From: an uncultured Alphaproteobacteria bacterium
Lineage (GTDB): Bacteria; Pseudomonadota; Alphaproteobacteria; Caulobacterales; Hyphomonadaceae
Length of the DNA: 41,040 nt
Assembly: GCA_903842595.1 (NCBI GenBank)
Contig: CAIMMO010000038.1
Span: 1-41,040, forward strand
Direction of reading: 5' to 3'
A program made the translations under genes and the position numbers. The notes below the pieces were generated by a model. The model saw only the letters and a program-made list of their open reading frames with translations, did no database searches and was not told the origin of the DNA. Of the stretch, positions 18,001-26,242 are shown in pieces (within the stretch, counting starts at the first letter, position 1; every line of letters starts with the position of its first letter).

Positions 18001-18911
18001 GCGGGCTTTTCGTGGCGCTCGCGCCGGTCTTTCTCGCCATCCTCGCGGGATGGAGCGCCCGCCTTACCAGGGTCGTGCCGGAGGCCGCGTGGGCCGGCGT
18101 CAATCGCCTCGCCTACATGATCCTGGCGCCGGTTTTCATGTTCACCGAAATCGTCCGGGCGGACCTTTCGTTCGCACAGCTGTCGTTCGCGGCTGCAGGC
18201 GTGTTGTCGTTCATCGCAATGGGCGTGTTGGGATTCGCGCTGTTGCCGATCGCGCGCGGGCCGGTGTTTGCCAGCGTGCATCAGGGCACGATCCGGTGGA
18301 ACACGTTCGTGATCCTGGCGGCCGCGGCGGCCGCGTTCGGACCCGAGGGATCGGCGCTTGTGGCGCTGCTGATGGGGCCGGGCATTCCGGTCGTGAATGT
18401 GATGACTGTGGCGGTCCATTCGCGATGGGGCGAGGGACAGAACCCCAGCCTGCGCGGGGTGACCCGGAGCCTGCTGACCAATCCACTGCTGGTGGCATGC
18501 GTGCTGGGACTGGCGATCAACCTGTCTGGGTTGGAGCTGCCGCCATCGGTGATGGATGTGCTGACGATCATCGGGCGCGGTGCGCTGGGCGTGACGCTGA
18601 TGTGCGTGGGGGCGGGGCTGGACCTGAAAGCGATCTCGGCCAAGCCCGGCCTCATGGCGGCAGGGGTGGCGATGAAGCTGCTTGTGGCGCCGCTGGTATT
18701 CATCGGAATCGGCCTGGCGCTGGGGCTGCAGGGCGTGCACCTGGCGGTGCTGGCGATCTGCGGCGCCGCGCCCTCGCCGCCGGCGGCTTACATCCTGACA
18801 CGGGAGATGGGGGGTGATCCGCGCTTCATGGCGGGCCACATTACGGCGACCACGCTGTTGTCAGCGCTGGCGATTCCGACGGCGATCTGGCTGGCGGGGC
18901 TGGTTGGTTAG
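17997..18911 (+). CDS. AEC (auxin efflux carrier) family permease
   Basis: A 304-residue integral membrane protein with about ten hydrophobic helices in two inverted halves, typical of the AEC family of export or uptake carriers. Features include LAYMILAPVFMFTEIV in the first half and TLMCVGAGLDLKAI plus GAAPSPPAAYILTREMGGD in the second. Its ATG overlaps the ruvX stop (ATGA), so translation is probably coupled. Substrate is unknown; the family includes malate and malonate carriers. Confidence 0.9.
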   Translation: MSGLFVALAPVFLAILAGWSARLTRVVPEAAWAGVNRLAYMILAPVFMFTEIVRADLSFAQLSFAAAGVLSFIAMGVLGFALLPIARGPVFASVHQGTIRWNTFVILAAAAAAFGPEGSALVALLMGPGIPVVNVMTVAVHSRWGEGQNPSLRGVTRSLLTNPLLVACVLGLAINLSGLELPPSVMDVLTIIGRGALGVTLMCVGAGLDLKAISAKPGLMAAGVAMKLLVAPLVFIGIGLALGLQGVHLAVLAICGAAPSPPAAYILTREMGGDPRFMAGHITATTLLSALAIPTAIWLAGLVG

Positions 18912-18987
18912 GACTGCAAACAGGGCATTTTTGCGCCCGCCTTGCCGATACGCCACTCCCCCGTTATGACCGCCAAAATCGCGGGCA

Positions 18988-19959
18988 ATGATCATGGCGG
19001 ACTACGCCTTCCCCCATCGGCACCTTCTGGGTATCGAGGGCCTGAACCGGCTCGACATCGAGACATTGCTGGAGCTGGGCGACAGGTATGTCGAGCTCAA
19101 CCGCAGCCGCATAAAGCACGCCGATGTGCTGGCCGGGCGCACGCTGGTCAATCTGTTCTTCGAGAACTCCACCCGTACACAGGGATCGTTCGAGATCGCG
19201 GGCCGCCGTCTGGGCGCTGATGTCGTCACCATGCCCATCGCCACCTCGTCCCTGAAGAAGGGCGAAACCCTGATCGACACGGCGATGACGCTCAACGCCA
19301 TGCGGCCCGACCTGCTTGTGATCCGTCACGGCTCATCCGGCGCGGTGAAACTGCTGTCGCGGAAAGTCGACTGCGCGGTGATCAACGCAGGCGACGGGAC
19401 ACACGAACATCCGACACAGGCGCTCCTTGATGCGCTCACCATCCGCCGCCGCGTCGGCGATATTGGTGGCATGCGGATCGCCATCTGCGGCGACATTCTC
19501 CATAGCCGTGTCGCCCGCTCGAACGTCGCATGCCTGAATGTGCTGGGCGCCGAGGTTCGGCTGATTGCACCGAGAACGCTCACGCCGCCCGGGGCTGCCG
19601 AGTGGGGCGCCGAAGTGTTCACCGACATGCGCAAGGGTCTTGCAGGCTGCGATGTCGTGATGATGCTGCGCCTCCAGCAGGAGCGCATGGACGGCGCTTA
19701 CCTCCCGTCGGCGCGCGAATACTTCCACTTCTGGGGACTGGACGAGGACAAGCTCAGCCATGCCAGGCCGGGCGCATTCATCATGCATCCCGGCCCGATG
19801 AATCGCGGCGTCGAGATCGAGAGCGGCATCGCCGACCACAAGACGCGCTCCCTGATTACGGAGCAGGTCGAGATGGGCGTTGCGATCCGCATGGCCGTGC
19901 TTGAGACGCTGGCACGCAACCTCGCGGCACAGGACGCCAAGTCCGGAGCGAAGCAATGA
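18988..19959 (+). CDS. pyrB: Aspartate carbamoyltransferase catalytic subunit
   Basis: The 323-residue enzyme joins carbamoyl phosphate and aspartate in pyrimidine synthesis. The carbamoyl-phosphate loop is [13 protein letters not shown], the HPTQALLD motif is present ([12 protein letters not shown]), and [12 protein letters not shown] and [12 protein letters not shown] complete the signature. No pyrI regulatory subunit is adjacent. The gene overlaps the dihydroorotase homologue by four bases (ATGA), fitting a PyrB-PyrC-like complex. Confidence 0.97.
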   Translation: MIMADYAFPHRHLLGIEGLNRLDIETLLELGDRYVELNRSRIKHADVLAGRTLVNLFFENSTRTQGSFEIAGRRLGADVVTMPIATSSLKKGETLIDTAMTLNAMRPDLLVIRHGSSGAVKLLSRKVDCAVINAGDGTHEHPTQALLDALTIRRRVGDIGGMRIAICGDILHSRVARSNVACLNVLGAEVRLIAPRTLTPPGAAEWGAEVFTDMRKGLAGCDVVMMLRLQQERMDGAYLPSAREYFHFWGLDEDKLSHARPGAFIMHPGPMNRGVEIESGIADHKTRSLITEQVEMGVAIRMAVLETLARNLAAQDAKSGAKQ

Positions 19960-21242
19960 CCGGGCGCACCGTCATCTACAACGCACGCGTCATCGACCCG
20001 GCATCCGGGCTCGACGAAAAAGGCGGCGTGCTGATCGAGAACGGCGTCATCGCCGATGTCGGCGCAGGCATCGCGAAGACCATGGCGGGCGATGTGAAGA
20101 TCGACGCCAAGGGCAAGGCGCTGGCGCCCGGGCTCATTGATCTGCGCGTGAAGACGGGCGAGCCTGGCGCCGAAAACAAGGAAACCCTCGAGACCGCGGG
20201 CGATTCTGCGGCAGCGGGCGGCGTCACGACATTCGTGGTCATGCCGGACACGAACCCGGTGATCGACAGCGTCGCTCTGGTTGATTTCATAACGCGCCGC
20301 GCCGAGAGCGTGGCGAAAGTGAAGGTGTTGCCGACCGCCGGGCTGACGATCGGCCTTGACGGCCTGAAGATGGCCGAGATCGGTCTGATCCGTGAAGCCG
20401 GCGCCGCCTTCTTCACCAATGGCGACAAGCCGGTCGAAGATGCAGGCGTGCTGCGCCGTGCGATGAGCTATGCGGCCAGTTTCGATGCTCTTGTTGCATC
20501 GCGCCCCGATACGCCGGCGCTATCAAGGAACACCGTGATGAACGCCGGCGCCTTTGCAGCGCGGCTCGGCCTGCGCGGCACGCCGCTGGAGGCGGAGTGG
20601 ATTGCGCTCGAACGCGACCTGATGCTGGCCGAGACGACAGGTGTGCGCCTGCTGGCAGACTGCATCTCGACGGCGCGCTCGCTGGCCGCGGTCGAGCGGG
20701 CCCGCAAGGCTGGCGTGAAGGTGGCGTGCTCTGTCGCGAGCTACTCGCTGTTCTTCAACGAGCTCGATGTCGGCGACTACCTTACCTACTGCAAGGTGCA
20801 GCCGCCCTTCCGCGGCGAGGCCGATCGCATGGCGCTGATCGATGGCCTCAAGCGCGGAGCCATCGACGCCGTCGTCTCGGCGCACGATCCGCAACCGACC
20901 GAGGACAAACGCCTGCCGATAGCGGATGCAGCCTACGGGGCCGTCGGACTGGAGACGCTTTTGCCAGCGTTGCTCAGCATCGCGGTGCGGGAAGAAATCC
21001 CGCTGGCCGTCGCACTGAAGCCCGTGACCAGCGGCCCAGCGGACCTTCTCGGCCTGCCGCAAGGCCGGTTGGCCAAGGGCGCGCCTGCTGACCTCGTCCT
21101 GTTCGACCCTGCCGCGCCATGGGCATGCGACAGGGACGACCTGTCCTCGCGCTCCAAGAACTCGCCCTTCGACGGGCGCAAGCTCGAAGGCAGGGTCTTG
21201 CGTACCTGGGTGAACGGCGCGACCGTGTTTGAGCGCGGCTGA
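19956..21242 (+). CDS. Dihydroorotase homologue lacking metal ligands (PyrX/PyrC'-type)
   Basis: The 428-residue protein has full-length dihydroorotase architecture but seems unable to bind the catalytic metals. Active enzymes have His-x-His after GLID; here residues 64-66 are Arg-Val-Lys ([13 protein letters not shown]). The later histidines of the usual HcED and HiST positions are also replaced ([18 protein letters not shown]), and the usual DDG reads TNGD. Only the late [12 protein letters not shown] keeps its Asp. Non-catalytic homologues of this type are known to scaffold PyrB in several bacteria. The coupled start with pyrB (ATGA) supports that role. An active pyrC is expected elsewhere in the genome. 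It is often annotated simply as pyrC. Confidence 0.93.
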   Translation: MTGRTVIYNARVIDPASGLDEKGGVLIENGVIADVGAGIAKTMAGDVKIDAKGKALAPGLIDLRVKTGEPGAENKETLETAGDSAAAGGVTTFVVMPDTNPVIDSVALVDFITRRAESVAKVKVLPTAGLTIGLDGLKMAEIGLIREAGAAFFTNGDKPVEDAGVLRRAMSYAASFDALVASRPDTPALSRNTVMNAGAFAARLGLRGTPLEAEWIALERDLMLAETTGVRLLADCISTARSLAAVERARKAGVKVACSVASYSLFFNELDVGDYLTYCKVQPPFRGEADRMALIDGLKRGAIDAVVSAHDPQPTEDKRLPIADAAYGAVGLETLLPALLSIAVREEIPLAVALKPVTSGPADLLGLPQGRLAKGAPADLVLFDPAAPWACDRDDLSSRSKNSPFDGRKLEGRVLRTWVNGATVFERG

Positions 21243-21251
21243 GGACATCGC

Positions 21252-21923
21252 ATGACCGATCCGGGCTGGATCTCCTACTTCGCTGCGGCCGTGTGCGGCT
21301 ATCTGCTGGGTTCGATCCCGTTCGGGCTCGTGATCACGAAGATGGCCGGGCTCGGCGACATTCGCGCCATCGGGTCGGGCAATATCGGCGCAACCAACGT
21401 GCTTCGGACGGGGCGCAAGGATCTCGCCGCTGCGACGCTGCTGCTCGATGCAGGCAAGGCGGGGCTCGCCTTCTGGCTCTGCGTCTGGGGCGTCAGCGCA
21501 TACGGCGCCAACACCGGCGCGACCTACGCTCCCGGCTCGATTCAGTCAGTCGGCCTGATCGGTGGCGCATTCGCCTTCGTCGGTCACTGCTATCCGGTCT
21601 GGCTCAAGTTCAAGGGCGGCAAGGGCGTCGCCACCTATGTCGGCCTGCTGCTGGCCGGTATGTGGCAGGTCGGGCTGGCCTTCTGCGCGGTCTGGCTGAT
21701 GACCGCCGCGCTGTTGCGCATGTCGTCCTTCGCGGCGCTCGTGGCCACGGCTGCGGCGCCGGTGATCGCATATTTCCTTGACCCGCTGGGCGACGGCTGG
21801 ATCGTCACAGGAGCGCTGGCCGCGCTGATCTACTGGCGGCACCGCGCCAACATTCAGCGCATACTCGCCGGGACAGAACCGAAGATCGGCAGGAAGAAAG
21901 ATACCCCGCCTGCCGAGACCTGA
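21252..21923 (+). CDS. plsY: Glycerol-3-phosphate acyltransferase PlsY
   Basis: The 223-residue membrane enzyme transfers acyl groups from acyl phosphate to glycerol-3-phosphate, the first step of phospholipid synthesis. The family motifs are present: GSIPFGLVI with GSGNIGATNVLR, KFKGGKGVAT, and the C-terminal IYWRHRANIQRI. Five or so membrane helices are visible. It begins nine bases after the dihydroorotase homologue, so it likely belongs to the same operon. Confidence 0.96.
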   Translation: MTDPGWISYFAAAVCGYLLGSIPFGLVITKMAGLGDIRAIGSGNIGATNVLRTGRKDLAAATLLLDAGKAGLAFWLCVWGVSAYGANTGATYAPGSIQSVGLIGGAFAFVGHCYPVWLKFKGGKGVATYVGLLLAGMWQVGLAFCAVWLMTAALLRMSSFAALVATAAAPVIAYFLDPLGDGWIVTGALAALIYWRHRANIQRILAGTEPKIGRKKDTPPAET

Positions 21924-21926
21924 CGC

Positions 21927-22892
21927 TCAGCGCGCATTGTTGCGGCAATAGTTGAGCGCGCCGACGAGATACTGGAAATCGGTCCAGGGTTTCAGCCACG
22001 CCTCAGAGGCAAGGTGGAGCCGCGCGCCAGCCGACTTCGCCCAGGCGACTGCCGCCTTGCGCATCAGCCAGACCGGCATGCCCTTGATGCGCCTGCCTCC
22101 CGCCGGGATGGACGCGCCAAGCATGTTCGCACCATCGCGCTGTGACAGGTGCGCCCAGGATTCCCCGAGCGCGCGGTAGTAGTCCGCGACATAGCCCAGC
22201 CCAAGACGCTTCTCCGGAATGAGGTGCTTCACGCGCGCGCCGGGGACCCAATAGCCTTTGCGCCCCTCAAGCAGCACCAGGACGACAGCTGTCTCCTCGC
22301 CCAGCCGCTTGTGCATCGGCCCAACGCCGAGTTCGGGATCATAAAGCGCTTCAAGCTGCTCCTGCTGCCGCACGGCGAAGTTGGCGCCGAAGGGAAGGCG
22401 CTGGCTCGCAGCGGTGAGCTCAATCTCCTCAGCGCCAAAATCCCGCGCCGCATAGATATTGCCCAGCCAGCTCCGGTTGCTGAACCACCACTGCGGCGGC
22501 TCCCGCTCGAACACCGGCTCGATGACACCGCCGAACACTGTGGCTTCCGGATGCCGGGCGAACGCCTCGGCATAGGCGACAAGCCAGTTCGCGTCGATGA
22601 CCACGTCGTCGTCGGTCCAGCAGATATAGTCGCCGCGTGCAGCGGCGACGCCACAATTGCGGGCGTTCGACAAGCCAGGGGTCAACTCAACAACTCGGCG
22701 GATCGGCAGCCGGCCTTCGAAATCGGCGACGACATCTGAGGTGTGATCCGTGCTGCCATTGTCGACAAGCACCAACTCCCAGGCCAGCCCGTCGGGAATG
22801 CGCATGCGCGTCGCGCTCTCGAGCGTGCAGCGCAGCTGCTCGGCGCGGTTGCGCGTGCAAAGAACGACCGAGATCTGCATCGCTTGGCTCAC
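21927..22892 (-). CDS. Family 2 glycosyltransferase
   Basis: A 321-residue GT-A type enzyme: ISVVLCTRNRAEQL at the start, LVLVDNGSTDHT, then PGLSNARNCGVAAARGDYICWTDDDVV with the metal-binding acidic triplet. The C-terminal half is soluble with no membrane helices. Start is GTG at 22892; an ATG at 22880 is also possible. It lies on the opposite strand between plsY and the dprA remnant, a place where no gene is usual in related genomes as I recall. It may therefore be an insertion. Sugar and acceptor are unknown. Confidence 0.9.
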   Translation of the reverse strand: MSQAMQISVVLCTRNRAEQLRCTLESATRMRIPDGLAWELVLVDNGSTDHTSDVVADFEGRLPIRRVVELTPGLSNARNCGVAAARGDYICWTDDDVVIDANWLVAYAEAFARHPEATVFGGVIEPVFEREPPQWWFSNRSWLGNIYAARDFGAEEIELTAASQRLPFGANFAVRQQEQLEALYDPELGVGPMHKRLGEETAVVLVLLEGRKGYWVPGARVKHLIPEKRLGLGYVADYYRALGESWAHLSQRDGANMLGASIPAGGRRIKGMPVWLMRKAAVAWAKSAGARLHLASEAWLKPWTDFQYLVGALNYCRNNAR

Positions 22893-22995
22893 GAGGCCTC
22901 GCGCCTCATCCTCGGGTTAAGCCAGCAGCTTCCATGCCATCACCGCTGCCGTTAAGGATGATCTGGGCAGGCCCCGCGCGAAGGGGTGGGGGTTC

Positions 22996-23402
22996 TTGTC
23001 GGAAGGGGGACGGGGATGCCGCACACTGACAGGCGCCGAACGCGCCGACTGGCGTAGCCTTTCGCGCCCGCGCCGGATCGGGCCGATCATCCGTCTTTCC
23101 ACCTGTTGAACCGTTATGGCGCAGCCGGAGACGTGCTGGCCGATCTGCCCGCACTCACGAAGAAGGCGGCCGGCAAGGCAGAGCCAAAGGCGCCATCTGC
23201 CGGCGAGAGAAAACGGGAGATCGACACGACGAAGAAGATCCGCGCCATGCGAGAAGCGCGCTTGCCAACGCCGGTCCGCGTCGACGAAATCGTGCACGCG
23301 GTGGATGCGCCGCACCGTCTCGTGCACGCCGCGGGCGCGGAACTGGAACGCGTCGGCGAGGCCGTGAAGCATGTCGGGGGAAGCGCATTGCGGGCCGTCT
23401 GA
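22996..23402 (+). pseudogene. dprA: dprA remnant: frameshifted, central domain deleted
   Basis: Between plsY and topA, where dprA normally sits, the plus strand carries pieces of DprA. From about 23020 one frame reads RTLTGAERADWRSLSRP then RRIGPIIRL, the helical N-terminus. It hits a stop, and the +1-shifted frame continues HLLNRYGAAGDVLADLPALT. That frame then runs from about 23270 straight into LPTPVRVDEIVHAVDAPH and VHAAGAELERVGEAVKHVGG, which looks like the C-terminal winged-helix domain. The roughly 200-residue Rossmann (DNA-binding) domain in between is missing. DprA loads RecA on incoming DNA during transformation, so this copy should be dead. The limits are approximate; a TTG at 22996 could be the old start. 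The family assignment rests on motif memory and gene order. Confidence 0.72.
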
Positions 23403-23432
23403 GAGGCTGATCTTCACACCCTGCAAATTATC

Positions 23433-23449
23433 TCCCCCTACGGGGGAGG
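23433..23449. other. Small GC hairpin between dprA remnant and topA
   Basis: CTCCCCC (23433-23439) and GGGGGAG (23443-23449) form a 7-base stem around TAC. No T-run follows, so it is a weak terminator candidate or only part of the topA leader. Confidence 0.35.
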
Positions 23450-23473
23450 CCCGGACCGTCATGGTCCCGCGAA

Positions 23474-23502
23474 TTGACATTCACCGCGTCGCCCCCCACT
23501 TT
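23474..23502 (+). promoter_or_regulatory. Candidate topA promoter
   Basis: A perfect -35 box TTGACA (23474-23479) is followed after 17 bases by a weak -10, CACTTT (23497-23502). It lies 43 bases before the topA ATG. The weak -10 makes this tentative. Confidence 0.35.
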
Positions 23503-23545
23503 CCGCCGCATCCTCCCCAAGAATGCATTGAAAATACGAGGAAAA

Positions 23546-26242
23546 ATGCAGGTTGTCGTCGTAGAGTCGCCTGGAAAGGTCAAATCCATCAACAAGTACC
23601 TGGGCCCCGGGTACAAGGTGATGGCGTCGTACGGCCACATCCGGGACCTGCCCTCGAAAGACGGTTCCGTGAAGCCCGACGAGGACTTCGCGATGACGTG
23701 GGACATCGATGGAAAGTCGATCAAGCACGTCAAGGAAATCGCCGATGCGATGCGCGAAGCCGACGGTCTGATCCTCGCAACCGACCCTGATCGCGAGGGC
23801 GAGGCGATCTCGTGGCATGTGCTCGAGGCGCTCAACAACCGCAAGGTGCTGAAGGGCAAGACGATCCAGCGCGTGACGTTCAACGCCATAACCAAGCAGG
23901 CGGTAACGGAAGCGATCCAGAACCCGCGCCAGATCGACCAGCAGCTGGTGGACGCCTATCTCGCCCGCCGCGCGCTCGACTATCTCGTGGGCTTCTCGCT
24001 CTCGCCCGTCCTGTGGCGCAAGCTGCCAGGCTCGCGCTCGGCTGGACGCGTGCAGTCGGTGGCGCTGCGCATCGTGGTCGATCGCGAGATCGAGATCGAG
24101 AAATTCATCACGCAGGAATACTGGGATGTTGCTGCGCGCCTGTCCGTCAACGGATCTGAATTCGAAGCGCGGCTGACGGAACTCGACGGCCAGAAGCTCA
24201 CGAAGTTCTCGCTGCCGAATGCCGAGAGCGCCGCACGTGCACTCGCCGCAGTTCAGGCCGGCAGCTACAAGGTTGCCTCGGTCGAGGCCAAGCCGCATCG
24301 CCGCAATCCGCCGCCGCCTTTCACCACCTCGACGCTGCAGCAGGAAGCCGCTCGCAAGCTTGGCTTCTCGGCATCGCGTACCATGCAGGTGGCTCAGCGC
24401 CTCTACGAAGGCGTCTCGATCGGCGGAGAGAACACCGGCCTCATCACCTACATGCGTACCGATGGCGTGCAGATGGCGGAAGAAGCCTACGCCGCCGCTC
24501 GCAGCGCCATCGGGCGCAACTATGGCAAGAACTACCTGCCCGACGGTCCGCGCCGCTACACGTCGAAAGCCAAGAACGCGCAGGAAGCCCACGAAGCGGT
24601 GCGTCCTACCGACTTCGACCGCAAGCCAGGCCAGGTCCCGATGGAGCCCGACATGGCGCGGCTCTACGAGCTGATCTGGAAGCGCGCGGTCGCCTCGCAG
24701 ATGGAAGCAGCGCAGATCGAAAGGACCACCGTCGAAATCCCCTCGACCGATGGCCGCGCGACGCTGCGCGCGACCGGCCAGGTCATCAAGTTCGACGGCT
24801 TCCTGACGCTGTACCAGGAAGGCAAGGACGAGAACGACGAGGAGGATGGCGGCCGTCTTCCGGCCATCAACCAGGGCGACACGCCCAAGCTGGTCGAAGC
24901 CGTCCACGCCCAGCACTTTACCGAACCGCCGCCGCGCTATTCGGAAGCGTCGCTGGTGAAGCGCCTGGAAGAACTCGGCATCGGCCGTCCGTCAACTTAC
25001 GCATCCACACTGTCGACGCTGATCGACCGCGACTACGTGCGGCTGGAACAGAAGCGCTTCATTCCGGAAGACAAGGGCCGGCTTGTCACCATCTTCCTGG
25101 AAAAATTCTTCCCGCGTTACGTGGAATACGATTTCACGGCCTCGCTGGAAGAGAAACTCGACCTCGTGTCCGACGGCAAGCTGGCGTGGAAGGACTTCCT
25201 CCGCGACTTCTGGACCGAGTTCTCGGCCGCCATCGGCGCGACGACCGAACTGCGCGTGTCCAATGTGATCGATGCGATCAACGATGTGCTCGGCTCCTAC
25301 CTCTTCCCGCCGCGCAACGATGCGGACGGCAACGCGGTCGAACCCCGCCAGTGCCCCACATGCGGCAGCGGCCAACTGTCCCTGAAGCTCGGCAAGTTCG
25401 GCGCTTTCGTGGGATGCTCCAACTATCCCGAATGCCGCTTCACCCGCCCCTTCGGCGGCGACCCGAACCAGCAGAGCGACATTCCTTCTGACGGCAAGGT
25501 GCTCGGCAACAATGAGGACGGTATCCCTGTCCTTCTGAAGTCGGGACGTTTCGGCGTCTATGTACAACTCGGGCCTGACCCGATCGAGAAGAGCGAGAAG
25601 CCGCGGCGTTCGTCCATACCGAATGGCTGGCCAGTATCCGAACTGAACCTGGAACAGGCGCTCAAGCTGCTCTCGCTGCCGCGCGAAGTGGGCAAGCACC
25701 CCGAGGACGGCGAGCCGATCGTCGCCAATCTCGGCCGCTATGGTCCCTACGTGCAGCACATCAAGACCTACGCCAACGTGCCGGATGTCAGCGAACTCTT
25801 CGAGATCGGCCTCAACCGCGCCGTCTCCCTGATCGCGGAAAAACGCGCCGGAAAGGGCGCCGGACGAGGCCGCGCCGCGGCCATCGCCCCGCTCAAGGCG
25901 CTCGGCAATCACCCCGACGGCGAACCCATCAACCTTTTCAACGGCCGTTACGGCCCCTATCTGAAGCACGGGACGATCAACGCGAACATCCCACGCGGCG
26001 CAGACCCGGTCACGATCACGCTTGAACAGGCGATCGAACTGGTCGACGCCCGCGCAGCCGCAGCCCCCTCGACCAAGATGAAGGGCAAGAGGCCCGCCAA
26101 GAAGGCTGCGGCCAAGGCGCCAGCCAAGAAGGCTGCCGCCAGATCCATTGGAGAAACGAAATCAACGACCACCAAAAAAGCCCCCGCCAAGAAGGCGCCG
26201 GCAAAGGCAAAGAGCGCGAAGGCGACAAAAGCGGAAGCATGA
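23546..26242 (+). CDS. topA: DNA topoisomerase I
   Basis: The 898-residue type IA topoisomerase relaxes negative supercoils. The Toprim domain is N-terminal (MQVVVVESPGK; acidic DPDREGE). The active-site Tyr302 is in ITYMRTDGVQ. A CPTCGS...CSNYPEC zinc ribbon starts at Cys603, followed by two or more zinc-free repeats with GRYGPYV/GRYGPYLKHG motifs. The last 50 or so residues are an Ala/Lys-rich, histone H1-like tail (repeats of APAKKA), common in alphaproteobacterial TopA. The ATG at 23546 with GAGG upstream is chosen over a longer frame. It overlaps rnr by four bases (ATGA). Confidence 0.97.
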   Translation: MQVVVVESPGKVKSINKYLGPGYKVMASYGHIRDLPSKDGSVKPDEDFAMTWDIDGKSIKHVKEIADAMREADGLILATDPDREGEAISWHVLEALNNRKVLKGKTIQRVTFNAITKQAVTEAIQNPRQIDQQLVDAYLARRALDYLVGFSLSPVLWRKLPGSRSAGRVQSVALRIVVDREIEIEKFITQEYWDVAARLSVNGSEFEARLTELDGQKLTKFSLPNAESAARALAAVQAGSYKVASVEAKPHRRNPPPPFTTSTLQQEAARKLGFSASRTMQVAQRLYEGVSIGGENTGLITYMRTDGVQMAEEAYAAARSAIGRNYGKNYLPDGPRRYTSKAKNAQEAHEAVRPTDFDRKPGQVPMEPDMARLYELIWKRAVASQMEAAQIERTTVEIPSTDGRATLRATGQVIKFDGFLTLYQEGKDENDEEDGGRLPAINQGDTPKLVEAVHAQHFTEPPPRYSEASLVKRLEELGIGRPSTYASTLSTLIDRDYVRLEQKRFIPEDKGRLVTIFLEKFFPRYVEYDFTASLEEKLDLVSDGKLAWKDFLRDFWTEFSAAIGATTELRVSNVIDAINDVLGSYLFPPRNDADGNAVEPRQCPTCGSGQLSLKLGKFGAFVGCSNYPECRFTRPFGGDPNQQSDIPSDGKVLGNNEDGIPVLLKSGRFGVYVQLGPDPIEKSEKPRRSSIPNGWPVSELNLEQALKLLSLPREVGKHPEDGEPIVANLGRYGPYVQHIKTYANVPDVSELFEIGLNRAVSLIAEKRAGKGAGRGRAAAIAPLKALGNHPDGEPINLFNGRYGPYLKHGTINANIPRGADPVTITLEQAIELVDARAAAAPSTKMKGKRPAKKAAAKAPAKKAAARSIGETKSTTTKKAPAKKAPAKAKSAKATKAEA

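Noticed and set aside
23459..24916. Minus-strand open frame of 485 codons
   Set aside because: It is antisense to topA, which has clear catalytic motifs; no ribosome site or known domain.
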